Assembly (NCBI GenBank): GCA_963717475.1
Contig: OY970337.1
Location: 1,364,001 to 1,428,000 of the forward strand
Reading direction: 5' to 3'
Source: AC-32 sp963717475
GTDB lineage: Bacteria; Actinomycetota; Thermoleophilia; Gaiellales; Gaiellaceae
Length of the DNA: 64,000 bases
A program made the position numbers and the translations under genes. The notes beneath the pieces are model-generated. The model saw nothing but the letters and a program-made list of their open reading frames with translations, was not told where the DNA came from and made no database searches. Shown here in pieces: positions 33,758-42,338 of the stretch (position 1 is its first letter; the number at the start of each line of letters is the position of its first letter).

Positions 33758-34800
33758 AAGAGCTGGTTCTCGCCGGCGAAGATCGCGGAGACGGAGTCGT
33801 CGGAGAAGATGTTCATGATCGTCTCGGCGAGCAAGCCCGAGACCGTCAGTACCTCGATGTTGCTCGGGCAGTTGACGGGATCGATCGGAACCGTGTCCGT
33901 GACGGTCAGCTTGGTCAGCTCGCTCTTCGAGATCTTGTCGAACGCATTGCCCGGGAAGAGGCCGTGCGTCGCGCAGGCGTAGACCTCGCTGGCGCCGGCT
34001 TCGCGGAGGGCCGTCGCGCCCGCGATCAGCGTGCCGCCCGTGAGGACCATGTCGTCGATCATCACGGCGACCTTCCCCTCGACCTCGCCGATCACCTCGG
34101 TCACCTCGGCGCGGTCGTGCTCGGGGCGCGTCTTGTTCAGGATCGCCAGGTCGGACTCGAGCATCGCGCCGAAGCGGCGCGCGAACTTGGCGCGGCCGAC
34201 GTCGGGCGAGACGGCGACGACCTGCTCGCCGCTCAGGCCCTTGTCGCGGCAGTGCTGGGCGAAGAGCTGCAGCGCCGTCATGTGGTCGAGCGAGACGTTG
34301 AAGAAACCCTGGATCTGGCCGGCGTGGAGGTCCATCGAGACGACGCGGTCGACGCCGGCGGTCTCGAGCGCGTCCGCGACGAGCCTGGCCGTGATCGGCT
34401 CGCGCGGCGCGGATTTCTTGTCCTGCCGCGAGTACGGGAACCAAGGGACGACCGCGGTGATCCGCTTCGCCGAGGCCAGCTTCGCCGCCTGGATCATGAT
34501 CAGGAGCTCGACGAGGTGGTCGTTCACGGGCTGGTTGCCCGACTGGATGATGAAGACGTCGGCGCCGCGGATCGACTCGAGGTAGCGCACGTACGTCTCG
34601 CCGTTCGCGAACGTCTTCAGCTCGACCTCCCCGAGGGTGACGCTGAGCCGCTCGGCGATCCGCTCCGCGAGCTCGGGGTTCGAGCGCCCGGAGAAGAGCA
34701 TCAGCCGCTTCTGCGGCCCGCGCTCGATCCAGGGCTTGCGCTCCGCGACCGGGAGCACCGGCTCGACGGTCTCGAGACCCGGGAGTGTCGCCTCAGCCAT
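33754..34800 (-). CDS. prs: Ribose-phosphate pyrophosphokinase
   Basis: 348 residues from the ATG at 34800. Motifs: RLMLFSGRSNPELAERIAER, FANGETYVRYLESIRGADVF, VVPWFPYSRQDKKSAPREPI, the catalytic and metal region SMDLHAGQIQGFF, and the PRPP-binding loop VAVMIDDMVLTGGTL. It makes PRPP from ribose-5-phosphate and ATP. A ~30-residue N-terminal extension precedes the core. The start overlaps glmU by 8 bases; the glmU-prs order is conserved in many bacteria. Confidence 0.93.
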   Translation of the reverse strand: MAEATLPGLETVEPVLPVAERKPWIERGPQKRLMLFSGRSNPELAERIAERLSVTLGEVELKTFANGETYVRYLESIRGADVFIIQSGNQPVNDHLVELLIMIQAAKLASAKRITAVVPWFPYSRQDKKSAPREPITARLVADALETAGVDRVVSMDLHAGQIQGFFNVSLDHMTALQLFAQHCRDKGLSGEQVVAVSPDVGRAKFARRFGAMLESDLAILNKTRPEHDRAEVTEVIGEVEGKVAVMIDDMVLTGGTLIAGATALREAGASEVYACATHGLFPGNAFDKISKSELTKLTVTDTVPIDPVNCPSNIEVLTVSGLLAETIMNIFSDDSVSAIFAGENQLF

Positions 34801-36121
34801 CCTGCTCTCGCCTTCTCCGGACGTAGCCTTCCTTGTTCTCTTGCCGCGTGCGCGCGACCGCGAGCGATTCCGGAGGGACATCTTCGGTGATGACCGATCC
34901 CGCCGCGATCCAAGCATCGTCGCCAATCTCGACCGGCGCAACGAAGGCATTGTGGACCCCGGTCCTGACGTTGCGGCCGATTTTCGTCCGGCCTTTCGGC
35001 CGGCCTTCCTGGTGCGGATAGTTCACAGTGATGTTTCCCGCCGCGATATTCGTGTCCGGGCCGATCTCTGCGTCTCCGATGTACGACTGGTGGGGCACCT
35101 TCGTGCGCTCGCCGATGTGCGAGTTCTTGATCTCCACAAACGCGCCTGCTTTGGCTCCGGCCGCCAGCACGGTTCCAGGGCGAAGGTAACAGAACGGCCC
35201 GACCAGCGCACCGGGGCCGACCTCGGAATCGACCACGACTGCGTGGGGGCCGACTTCCGCGCCTGTTGCGACCTTCGTCGTGCCCCGCAGCACGGTGAAC
35301 GGCTGGATGGTCGTATCCGGCTCGAGCTCTACGGCCGGGTCGATCCACGTCGTCTTCGGGTCGACGATCGTCGCGCCGGCCAGCATGTGCGCCTCGTTGA
35401 TCCGGTCGCGCAGCACGGCCGCGGTGGCCGCCAGCTCGACGCGGGTGTTGACGCCGACCTCGGCGTCGTCGTCGTCGACGTAGACGGCTACTCGCTCGTC
35501 TTCCGAGACCAGGTCTCGGATCGTGTCGGTCAGGTACAGCTCGCCTTGCACGTTCTCGGGCCGGAGCCGGTCGAGCGCCGGCCAGAGCTTGGCCGCCGCG
35601 AAGACGTAGATCGAGGAGTTGATCTCCGTCAGGGCGAGCTCGTCCTCGCTTGCGTCCTTGGCCTCGACGATCGCCTGGAGCCCGCCGGCCGCGCCGCGGA
35701 CGACGCGTCCGTAGTCGCCGGGGCTCGCGCGCTCGAAGGCGAGAACGGTCGCCGCGGCCTCCTCGCGCCGATGAGTCTCGAGCAGGGCTCGGAGGCTCTC
35801 CGGCCTGATCGCGGCGGCGTCGCCGCTGACGACGAGCACGTCGCCGTCGAATCCTTCGAGCGCTGGGCGGGCGGCCGCGGCCGCGTCGCCTGTCCCGCGC
35901 GGTTCCTCCTGGACGGCGACGCTGACCCCGTCGAACGCGTCCTCCGTGCCCGGCGAGGTGACGACCACGAGCGGGTCGGGCCCGAGCGCGCGGGCGGCCT
36001 CGACCACCCAGTCGACGAGCCGCCGCCCGAGCAGCGGGTGAAGGTGCTTCGGCGTCTCCGAGCGCATGCGCGTGCCCAGCCCTGCGGCGAGGACGACTGC
36101 TGCGAGAGCGCGTTCGTTCAC
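34793..36121 (-). CDS. glmU: GlmU: UDP-N-acetylglucosamine pyrophosphorylase/glucosamine-1-phosphate acetyltransferase
   Basis: 442 residues from the GTG at 36121. N-terminal uridyltransferase: VVLAAGLGTRMRSETPKHLH, EEPRGTGDA, GELYLTDTI. C-terminal left-handed beta-helix acetyltransferase from ~240 (VGPFCYLRPGTVLAAGAKAG, KNSHIGERTKVPHQSYIGDA). The acetyl-CoA loop reads AAGNITVNYPHQEGRPKGRT, slightly longer than the usual NYDG-K form. It makes the UDP-GlcNAc used for peptidoglycan. A tRNA-Gln gene ends two bases before its start codon. Confidence 0.92.
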   Translation of the reverse strand: MNERALAAVVLAAGLGTRMRSETPKHLHPLLGRRLVDWVVEAARALGPDPLVVVTSPGTEDAFDGVSVAVQEEPRGTGDAAAAARPALEGFDGDVLVVSGDAAAIRPESLRALLETHRREEAAATVLAFERASPGDYGRVVRGAAGGLQAIVEAKDASEDELALTEINSSIYVFAAAKLWPALDRLRPENVQGELYLTDTIRDLVSEDERVAVYVDDDDAEVGVNTRVELAATAAVLRDRINEAHMLAGATIVDPKTTWIDPAVELEPDTTIQPFTVLRGTTKVATGAEVGPHAVVVDSEVGPGALVGPFCYLRPGTVLAAGAKAGAFVEIKNSHIGERTKVPHQSYIGDAEIGPDTNIAAGNITVNYPHQEGRPKGRTKIGRNVRTGVHNAFVAPVEIGDDAWIAAGSVITEDVPPESLAVARTRQENKEGYVRRRREQDG

Positions 36122-36123
36122 AG

Positions 36124-36194
36124 CTGGGGCGCCAGGATTCGAACCTGGGATCGCGGGACCAAAACCCGCTGCCTTACCACTTGGCTACGCCCCA
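36124..36194 (-). tRNA. tRNA-Gln (anticodon UUG)
   Basis: A 71-nt cloverleaf. Acceptor arms TGGGGCG and CGCCCCA with discriminator G. The T-arm contains GGTTCGAATCC. The anticodon arm GCGGG-TTTTGGT-CCCGC places TTG at positions 34-36. CCA is not encoded. It lies inside the minus-strand operon between a membrane-protein gene and glmU, so it is probably cut from a longer transcript. Confidence 0.93.
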
Positions 36195-36242
36195 CCACCG
36201 GGACCGATTATCCAGGAAGGCGGTTTGCCCGGCGGCGCGGGC

Positions 36243-36620
36243 TCAGCCTTCGCGGTCGGAGAGCAGGTAGAGCAAGGCGACGGCCGCGAAGACGCCGGCC
36301 AGGAGCAGCGCCAGCCAGTTGAGCAGGAACGCGAGGATCACGACCACGACGGCAAGCGCCTGGGACGCTCCGGCGATCCACGCCGCCTGGCGCAGCATGT
36401 CCGACCGGGCGTGTCGCCCCCAGAAGACGTAGACGGCGAGAAGCGGGATCGCGATCGCGACCACCGTCCAGCGCGAGACGTCGCCGCGGAACGCCACGAT
36501 GACGCCCTCGACCACCGCGATCCCAAGCGCGAGGCGGATCCGGCGGGCGCGCAGCCAGCGGCCGATCCTCGTACTGCGATGGTCGATCGGGCCTGCCTCG
36601 AGGGGGCGGTCGGTCGCCAC
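36243..36620 (-). CDS. Small integral membrane protein
   Basis: 125 residues from GTG. Basic head (RSTRIGRWLRARRIR), then three to four hydrophobic segments: LALGIAVVEGVIVAFRG, WTVVAIAIPLLAVYVFWG, QAAWIAGASQALAVVVVILA and WLALLLAGVFAAVALLYLLS. No family named with confidence. It begins 3 bases after the ispE stop and precedes tRNA-Gln and glmU in the same direction. Confidence 0.68.
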   Translation of the reverse strand: MATDRPLEAGPIDHRSTRIGRWLRARRIRLALGIAVVEGVIVAFRGDVSRWTVVAIAIPLLAVYVFWGRHARSDMLRQAAWIAGASQALAVVVVILAFLLNWLALLLAGVFAAVALLYLLSDREG

Positions 36621-36623
36621 GCT

Positions 36624-37442
36624 TCAACCGTACCAAGCTGGAACTGTGAGCCAAACCCGGCCGCGGGCGCGGAGTGAGCGCCTGGCCTCCTCGGCTTGAT
36701 CGCGGTGATGGAAGAGGCCGTAGACGACGGGCCCGGCGCCGCTGACGTCGGCCCGGAAGGCGCCGAGGGCACTGAGCTCCTCGGCGTACGGCGACGACGC
36801 GAGGTCGTTCGGCGGAAGCGCAGCCAGGTCGCGCGGGCGGCGGACTTGCGCAAGCGCGTCCTCGAGCGCCGCGCGGCGGTCTTCGTAGCCGTCCTCGCCT
36901 CCGCGCGCGTCGAAAGCGGCGTAGATCGACGCGGTCGAGTCCTTGCGGGCGTCCTCGGGGAGAAGCAGTACGACCCAGTAGTCCTGCGGCAGGTCGAGCT
37001 GCTCGAGCTCCGTGCCCGTGCCGCGCGCGAGCTGCGGGCCTGCCGTCAGGAAGAAGGGAACGTCGGCGCCGAGACCGGCGGCGAGCTCGTGGAGGCGTTC
37101 AGGCGGGAGCGGCTCGTCGAGAGTCTCGTTGGCCAGGCGGAGCGCCGTTGCGGCGTCGGAGCTGCCTCCGCCGAGGCCGGCCGCGACCGGGATCCGCTTC
37201 GAGATCGTCGCCCGCCAGCGCGGCTCGACCTGCGCGGCGGCGGCGACGCTCTCGAGCGCACGCCTGACGAGGGTGTCCTCGGCAAAGCCCTCCACCCGGA
37301 GCTTGGCCGCTGGCTCGACCGCGATCCGGTCGGCGAGGTCGAGCCGCTGCAGGATCGTCACCACCTCGTGGCGGCCGTCGTCGCGCGCCGGGCCGACGAC
37401 GAGGGCGAGGTTCAGTTTCGCAGTCGCGGGTGCGCGCCTCAT
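36624..37442 (-). CDS. ispE: 4-diphosphocytidyl-2-C-methyl-D-erythritol kinase
   Basis: 272 residues from the ATG at 37442. GHMP-kinase motifs: AKLNLALVVG with the substrate Lys/Asn, PVAAGLGGGSSDAATALRLA as ATP loop, and the C-terminal motif FRADVSGAGPVVYGLF. It phosphorylates CDP-methylerythritol in the non-mevalonate isoprenoid pathway. The start overlaps rsmA by 4 bases (ATGA), following the common rsmA-ispE order. Confidence 0.92.
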   Translation of the reverse strand: MRRAPATAKLNLALVVGPARDDGRHEVVTILQRLDLADRIAVEPAAKLRVEGFAEDTLVRRALESVAAAAQVEPRWRATISKRIPVAAGLGGGSSDAATALRLANETLDEPLPPERLHELAAGLGADVPFFLTAGPQLARGTGTELEQLDLPQDYWVVLLLPEDARKDSTASIYAAFDARGGEDGYEDRRAALEDALAQVRRPRDLAALPPNDLASSPYAEELSALGAFRADVSGAGPVVYGLFHHRDQAEEARRSLRARGRVWLTVPAWYG

Positions 37443-38215
37443 CGGGCGAGCTCCTGCGCCAGCGCGACGAACTCCGGCGGCGCCAGCTCTTCGGCACGCG
37501 CGCCCGGGTCCCGGCCGATCGACTCGAGCGCGGCCGTGGCCTGTTCCCGGGTCGCGAGGCCGGAGAGCTCGAGCGAGTTCGCGAGGCGCTTGCGCCTGTG
37601 CGCGAACGCTGCGGTCACGGCGCGCTTGACCGCTGGGAAGTCGGACGGCAACGGGCGGCGGCGAAACGCGACCAGGGCCGAGTCGACGTTCGGCTGGGGG
37701 CGGAAGACCGTCCGCGAGACCGCGTGGAAGCCGGTCCGCTCGGCGGCCAGCTGAATGAGCACCGAGACCGCGCCGTACGCCTTCGTCCCGGGTGCGGCGA
37801 AGAAGCGGTCGGCGACCTCCCGCTGCACCATCACGCACCAGAGCTCGACGCTCGGCAGGCCGTCGAGGCTCTCGACGACGAGGGGCGTCGCGACGTTGTA
37901 AGGCAGGTTCGCGACGAGCTTGGCCGGCACTGGGGTGAGCGCGCCGAGGTCGAGCTCGAGGGCGTCACCGAAGTGGAACTGGACATTGGCGTGGCCCCTC
38001 AGACGCTCTGCGAGCGCGGGCTCGAGCGAGCGGTCGAGCTCGACTGCGTGGACGTGCGCCACGCGCTCGGCGAGGTACGCGGTGAGGACGCCGAGGCCGG
38101 GACCGACCTCGAGCACGACGTCGTCAGGCCCGAGCTCGGCGAGCCTGCCGATCACGCCGAGGATGTTCTCGTCGGCCAGGAAGTGCTGGCCGAGCCGCTT
38201 CTTGGCGCGGATCAC
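37439..38215 (-). CDS. rsmA: 16S rRNA dimethyladenosine methyltransferase (KsgA)
   Basis: 258 residues from GTG. KsgA signature: RAKKRLGQHFLADENILGVI, the SAM loop VLEVGPGLGVLTAYL, and catalytic motif ANLPYNVATPLV. It dimethylates the two adjacent adenines near the 3' end of 16S rRNA. Overlaps of 4 bases with tatD upstream and ispE downstream put it in a tight operon. Confidence 0.93.
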   Translation of the reverse strand: MIRAKKRLGQHFLADENILGVIGRLAELGPDDVVLEVGPGLGVLTAYLAERVAHVHAVELDRSLEPALAERLRGHANVQFHFGDALELDLGALTPVPAKLVANLPYNVATPLVVESLDGLPSVELWCVMVQREVADRFFAAPGTKAYGAVSVLIQLAAERTGFHAVSRTVFRPQPNVDSALVAFRRRPLPSDFPAVKRAVTAAFAHRRKRLANSLELSGLATREQATAALESIGRDPGARAEELAPPEFVALAQELAR

Positions 38216-38958
38216 GCGAGGCCGAACGCGGCGGTCGCGTTCGCGTCGAGCTGCGCGGCCAGCGCGATGGGATCCTCCCCGCGGGCCTCGGCGAGCACGG
38301 CGACCGTGTGGACGACGTTGGCCGGCTCGTTCGGCCGCCCGCGCCGCGGTTGCGGGCTCAGGTACGGGCTGTCGGTCTCCGCCAGGAGGCGCTCGGCCGG
38401 GACGCGGCGCGCGGCCTCCCTCAGCTCTTCGGCCTTCGGGTACGTGACGTTGCCGGCGAAAGAGACGTAATAGCCGCGCTCGAGCGCGACCGGCAGCAGC
38501 GCCGGGCTCGAGAAGCAGTGCAGAACGACCGTGCCGTCGAAGCCTTCGAGGGCGGCGGCGGTCTCCTCGTCGGCGTCGCGTGTGTGGACGACGACTGCCT
38601 TGTCGAGGTCAGCCGCGAGCTCGAGCTCCCGGGCAAAGAGATCGCGCTGCCGGTCGCGCGGCGCGTAGTCGCGGTAGAAGTCGAGCCCGGTCTCGCCGAC
38701 GGCGACCGCACGCGCGTCGCCGAGCAGCTCGCGGAGCTCGTCGAGCCGGGTTGCGTCGTCATCCGCGGCCTGGTGCGGGTGGATGCCGAGGGCGGCCCAG
38801 ACTCCGTCGTTTCGCCGGGCGAGGTCGAGCGTCGCGCGGCAGGAGTCGAGCCCCGAGCCGACCGAGATGACGCGCTCCACGCCGGCCTCGCGGGCCCGCC
38901 CCAGGACCAGATCCGGCGAATCCGCGCACGCGTCGAGGTGCGCGTGGGTGTCGATCAC
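38212..38958 (-). CDS. tatD: TatD-family metal-dependent DNase
   Basis: 248 residues from GTG. Metal motifs: IDTHAHLD, GLDFYRDYAPRDRQ with Glu in AVGETG, VVHTRDADEET, VLHCFSS and LAETDSPYLSPQP. A TIM-barrel hydrolase of this type acts as 3'-5' exonuclease. The usual actinobacterial order metG-tatD-rsmA-ispE is kept, here with the MetG1-like synthetase immediately upstream, overlapping by 4 bases. Confidence 0.9.
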   Translation of the reverse strand: MIDTHAHLDACADSPDLVLGRAREAGVERVISVGSGLDSCRATLDLARRNDGVWAALGIHPHQAADDDATRLDELRELLGDARAVAVGETGLDFYRDYAPRDRQRDLFARELELAADLDKAVVVHTRDADEETAAALEGFDGTVVLHCFSSPALLPVALERGYYVSFAGNVTYPKAEELREAARRVPAERLLAETDSPYLSPQPRRGRPNEPANVVHTVAVLAEARGEDPIALAAQLDANATAAFGLA

Positions 38959-40745
38959 TGGGCGGCCTCCATCCTCGCGAGCTCCTCCGCCACGACGAGA
39001 TCAGGATCGAGCTTCTTGAAGAGCGGGACCGGCTCGCCGACGGGCTGCCCCGGCCGAATCCGACTCGGCGCCCACTCGCCGACCCACGACTCGTAGTCGC
39101 CGGTCAGCACCTGGTGGGCCTCGCCTCCCCCCTCATCGACGTCGCGTATCTCGAGCGGCCCCGCGAGGTAACCATCGTGACCGAGCAGCTCGTGCAGCGT
39201 CTGCGAGGAGAACGGAAGAAACGGGGTGAACAGCACCTTCAGGTTGTCGATCGTGCGCACCGCGACGTAGAGCACGGTTGCGGCCCGCTGGGGATCGCTC
39301 TTTAACAGCGCCCACGGAGCCTGGTCGCTGACGTACTGGTTGACCTCGCGTGCAAGCGCCATCGCGCCGGTCAGACCGGCCTTGAAGCGCGCTCGCTCGA
39401 TCTCGGCGCCGACGGTCTCGAAGCCGCCCTCGACAGAGCGGAGCAGAGCCTCGTCTGCCTCTGTCAGCTCGGCCGGCTCGGGAACCTTGCCGAAATGGCG
39501 CTGGATGTTCGTGAGGGTGCGGTGGACGAGGTTTCCCCAGGTCGCGACCAACTCGTCGTTGTTTCGCCGGACGAACTCGGACCACGTGAAGTCCGTGTCC
39601 TGCGTCTCGGGCCCCGCAATCGAGAGGAAATAGCGCAGCTGGTCCGGCTCGTAGCGGCTGAGGAAGTCGCTGATGTAGATGCCGACGGCGCGGCTCGTCG
39701 AGAAGCGCCTGCCCTCCATGGTGAGGAACTCGCTCGCGACCACGTCGTACGGGAGCTGTAGCGCAGCGCGGCCGGCACCGAGCTCGCCGCCCGAGCCGTA
39801 CCCGAGCAGCATGCTCGGCCAGATGACCGTGTGGAAGACGATGTTGTCCTTGCCCATGAAGTAGTAGTGGCGCGACTCCTCGTTCTGCCACCAATCGCGC
39901 CACGCGTCAGGCTCGCCGCGGTTCTGCGCCCATTCCACGCTCGCCGAGAGGTAGCCGACGACCGCGTCGAACCAGACATAGATCCGTTTGCCCGCCTGCT
40001 CGCGCCACCCCTCGAGCGGGACAGGCACTCCCCAGTCCAGGTCTCGCGTGTACGACCGCGGCTGGAGCTCGCTCGCGAACTGGAGCGAGAAGTTGCGGAC
40101 GTTCGGCCGCCAATGCCTCTGTCGCTCGATCCACTCGGACAGCTGCGCCCCGAACGCGGGCAGGTCGAGAAAGAGGTGTTTCGTATCGCGGAACACAGGC
40201 GGTAGGCCATCCGTGCGTGCACGCGGATCGATCAGGTCGGTCGGATCGAGCTGACGGCCGCAGTTGTCGCACTGGTCTCCGCGCGCGCCCGTGTAACCGC
40301 AGTGAGGACAGGTTCCCTCGACGTAGCGGTCCGGAAGCGTGTGACCGGTAGTCGCGGAGAAGGCGCCCCTCGTTGTCCGCTCGAAGACGTAGCCGCGGTC
40401 GTAGAGCGTGCGGAATACGTCCTGCACGACGCGGGAGTGGTTCTGCGTCGTCGTCCGAGTGAATGTGTCGTACGTGAGGCCGAGATCGGCGAGGTCACGC
40501 CGGATCTGCGCGTTGTAGCGGTCGGCGATTTCCCGCGGCGAGACACCCTCGTTGTCGGCGGCGACCATCACCGGCGTGCCGTGCTCGTCGGTTCCGCTCA
40601 CCATGAGGACGCGGTTGCCCTTCAGGCGGTGGTAGCGCGCGAAAATGTCGGCCGGAACGCCGAAGCCGACCACGTGGCCGAGATGACGCGGCCCGCTCGC
40701 ATACGGCCATGCGGGTGCGACCAGGATCGGCGTCGACTCAGGCAT
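38955..40745 (-). CDS. metG: Methionyl-tRNA synthetase, zinc-knuckle (MetG1) subclass
   Basis: 596 residues. Class I motif HLGH at residues 21-24. Connective-peptide zinc ligands are CPHC and CDNC in EGTCPHCGYTGARGDQCDNC, and then RDLDWGVPVPLEGW. The KMSKS region reads EGRRFSTSRAVGIYISDFL, the FSxSR form typical of this subclass. The C-terminus ends near VPLFKKLDPD with no EMAP-II tRNA-binding domain. It charges tRNA-Met. A second, different MetRS lies 72 bases upstream. Confidence 0.92.
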   Translation of the reverse strand: MPESTPILVAPAWPYASGPRHLGHVVGFGVPADIFARYHRLKGNRVLMVSGTDEHGTPVMVAADNEGVSPREIADRYNAQIRRDLADLGLTYDTFTRTTTQNHSRVVQDVFRTLYDRGYVFERTTRGAFSATTGHTLPDRYVEGTCPHCGYTGARGDQCDNCGRQLDPTDLIDPRARTDGLPPVFRDTKHLFLDLPAFGAQLSEWIERQRHWRPNVRNFSLQFASELQPRSYTRDLDWGVPVPLEGWREQAGKRIYVWFDAVVGYLSASVEWAQNRGEPDAWRDWWQNEESRHYYFMGKDNIVFHTVIWPSMLLGYGSGGELGAGRAALQLPYDVVASEFLTMEGRRFSTSRAVGIYISDFLSRYEPDQLRYFLSIAGPETQDTDFTWSEFVRRNNDELVATWGNLVHRTLTNIQRHFGKVPEPAELTEADEALLRSVEGGFETVGAEIERARFKAGLTGAMALAREVNQYVSDQAPWALLKSDPQRAATVLYVAVRTIDNLKVLFTPFLPFSSQTLHELLGHDGYLAGPLEIRDVDEGGGEAHQVLTGDYESWVGEWAPSRIRPGQPVGEPVPLFKKLDPDLVVAEELARMEAAQ

Positions 40746-40817
40746 CGCTCGGAGCGGCGCGTGCGGCCGCCGAAGGTGATCATAGGAGGGACAGCGTCTC
40801 GCGCCCGGCGCGGCCGC

Positions 40818-42338
40818 TCAGGCAGTCGCGACCGCGAGATCGACGCGCGGGAAGAGCGGCGTCGCCGGCTCGATGCCCTCGGTCGGGCCCGTCTTGCCGT
40901 ACGCGACTTGCTCCAGCGAGAGGTCGACGGGCTGGCGGAGAGCGCCGAGGATCTTCGGCGCGGTCTCGGGCAGGTACGGCGAAAGCGCGACGGCGACCGC
41001 GCGCACCGCGTCCGCGAGGTCGTACAGGACCGCGCTCAGCTCGTCCGCCTTCGAGTCGTCCTTGGCGAGCTGCCAGGGCGCCGTCTCCTCGACGTGGCGG
41101 TTGAGCCAGCGCACGACTTCCCAGATGTCCTCGAGAGCATCGGTCAGGCCCCACGCGTCGAAGCGCTCGACCAGCTTCGCGCGCAAGGCCTCGAGCAAGC
41201 CGGACAGCTCCTCGTTCGCTGCGCCGGGCTCGATGCGCCCGTCCCGATAGCGCGCGATCATCGCCGTCGTCCGCGAGAGGAGGTTGCCCAGGTCGTTCGC
41301 GAGCTCCCGCTCGTAGCGCTCGTGCACCGTCTCGAGCGCCACATTGCCGTCCTGGCCGAACGACGCCGAGCGCAGGAGCCAGAAGCGAACCGCGTCCGCT
41401 CCGAAGACGTCGATCAGGTCGAGCGGATCGACCGTGTTCCCGAGAGACTTCGAGATCTTCCGGCCGTCCAGCAGCAGGAAGCCGTGGACGAAAAGCTGCT
41501 GCGGAACCTCGTAGCCGGCGGCAAGCAGGAGCGCCGGCCAGTAGACGCAGTGGAAGCGCAGGATGTCCTTGCCGATCAGATGGCGGGCGTGCGGCCAGAA
41601 GCGCTCGCGCAGGTCCTCACCCTCGCGCGCGTAGGTGAGTGCGCTCACGTAGTTGATCAGCGCGTCTACCCAGACATAGGTGACCTGCTCCTCGTCCCAG
41701 GGGATCGGCACGCCCCAAGGCTGGCCGGCCCGGCTGACGCTGAAATCCGAGAGCCCGCCCGCGATGAAGCTGCGTGCCTCGTTGTAGCGGAACCGCGGGA
41801 GGACGAAGTCCGGCCGCTCGTCGTACAGCGCGAGCAGGCGGTCCTGATAGGCGGACAGCCGGAAGAAGTAGTTCTTCTCCTCGATGTACTCGGGCGGGAC
41901 TCCGTGGTCCGGACAGAGGCCGTCAACGAGATCGGCCTCGCTCTTGAACTCCTCGCAGCCGACGCAGTAGAGGCCGGCGTACACGTCCTCGTAGATGTCG
42001 CCGTTGTCGTAGATGCGCTGGAGAAACTCCTGGACGAAGCGCTTGTGCCCCTCGTCGGTCGTGCGGATGAAGAAGTCGTAGTCGGCATCGACGCGCCTCG
42101 GGAGCTCACGCCAGCTCTCGACGATGCCGTCGACGAACGTCTTGGGATCGAGGCCCTGTTCCTCCGCCACGCGGTAGACCTTGGAGGCGTGCTCGTCGGT
42201 GCCGGTCAGGAAGAAGGTCTCGTCGCCGCGCTGCCGGTGATGCCGGACGAGGATGTCCGCGGCGATGGTCGTGTACGCGTTGCCGATGTGCGGCGCCGCG
42301 TTCACGTAGTAGATCGGTGTCGTCAGGTAGTAGCGCAT
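40818..42338 (-). CDS. metG2: Methionyl-tRNA synthetase, MetG2 subclass
   Basis: 506 residues from the ATG at 42338. Class I motif HIGN at 17-20 (YYVNAAPHIGNAYTTIAADI), then FFLTGTDEHASKVYRVAEEQ. The KMSKS loop is LLDGRKISKSLGN, the canonical form, unlike its neighbour. Only partial zinc-ligand traces remain (YCVGCEEF, CPDHG). The C-terminus stops at TPLFPRVDLAVATA. This is the subclass found in mycobacteria and Bacillus. It is upstream of the MetG1-like gene with a 72-bp gap that holds no visible signal. Confidence 0.92.
   Translation of the reverse strand: MRYYLTTPIYYVNAAPHIGNAYTTIAADILVRHHRQRGDETFFLTGTDEHASKVYRVAEEQGLDPKTFVDGIVESWRELPRRVDADYDFFIRTTDEGHKRFVQEFLQRIYDNGDIYEDVYAGLYCVGCEEFKSEADLVDGLCPDHGVPPEYIEEKNYFFRLSAYQDRLLALYDERPDFVLPRFRYNEARSFIAGGLSDFSVSRAGQPWGVPIPWDEEQVTYVWVDALINYVSALTYAREGEDLRERFWPHARHLIGKDILRFHCVYWPALLLAAGYEVPQQLFVHGFLLLDGRKISKSLGNTVDPLDLIDVFGADAVRFWLLRSASFGQDGNVALETVHERYERELANDLGNLLSRTTAMIARYRDGRIEPGAANEELSGLLEALRAKLVERFDAWGLTDALEDIWEVVRWLNRHVEETAPWQLAKDDSKADELSAVLYDLADAVRAVAVALSPYLPETAPKILGALRQPVDLSLEQVAYGKTGPTEGIEPATPLFPRVDLAVATA

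Noticed and set aside
36124..36194. tRNA-Gln as an integration site for a mobile element
   Set aside because: No integrase, direct repeat or composition change on either side; housekeeping genes continue across it.
40746..40817. T-box or SAM-type riboswitch before the MetG1-like gene
   Set aside because: The 72-base gap is too short and shows no T-box sequence, terminator pair or SAM-riboswitch core.
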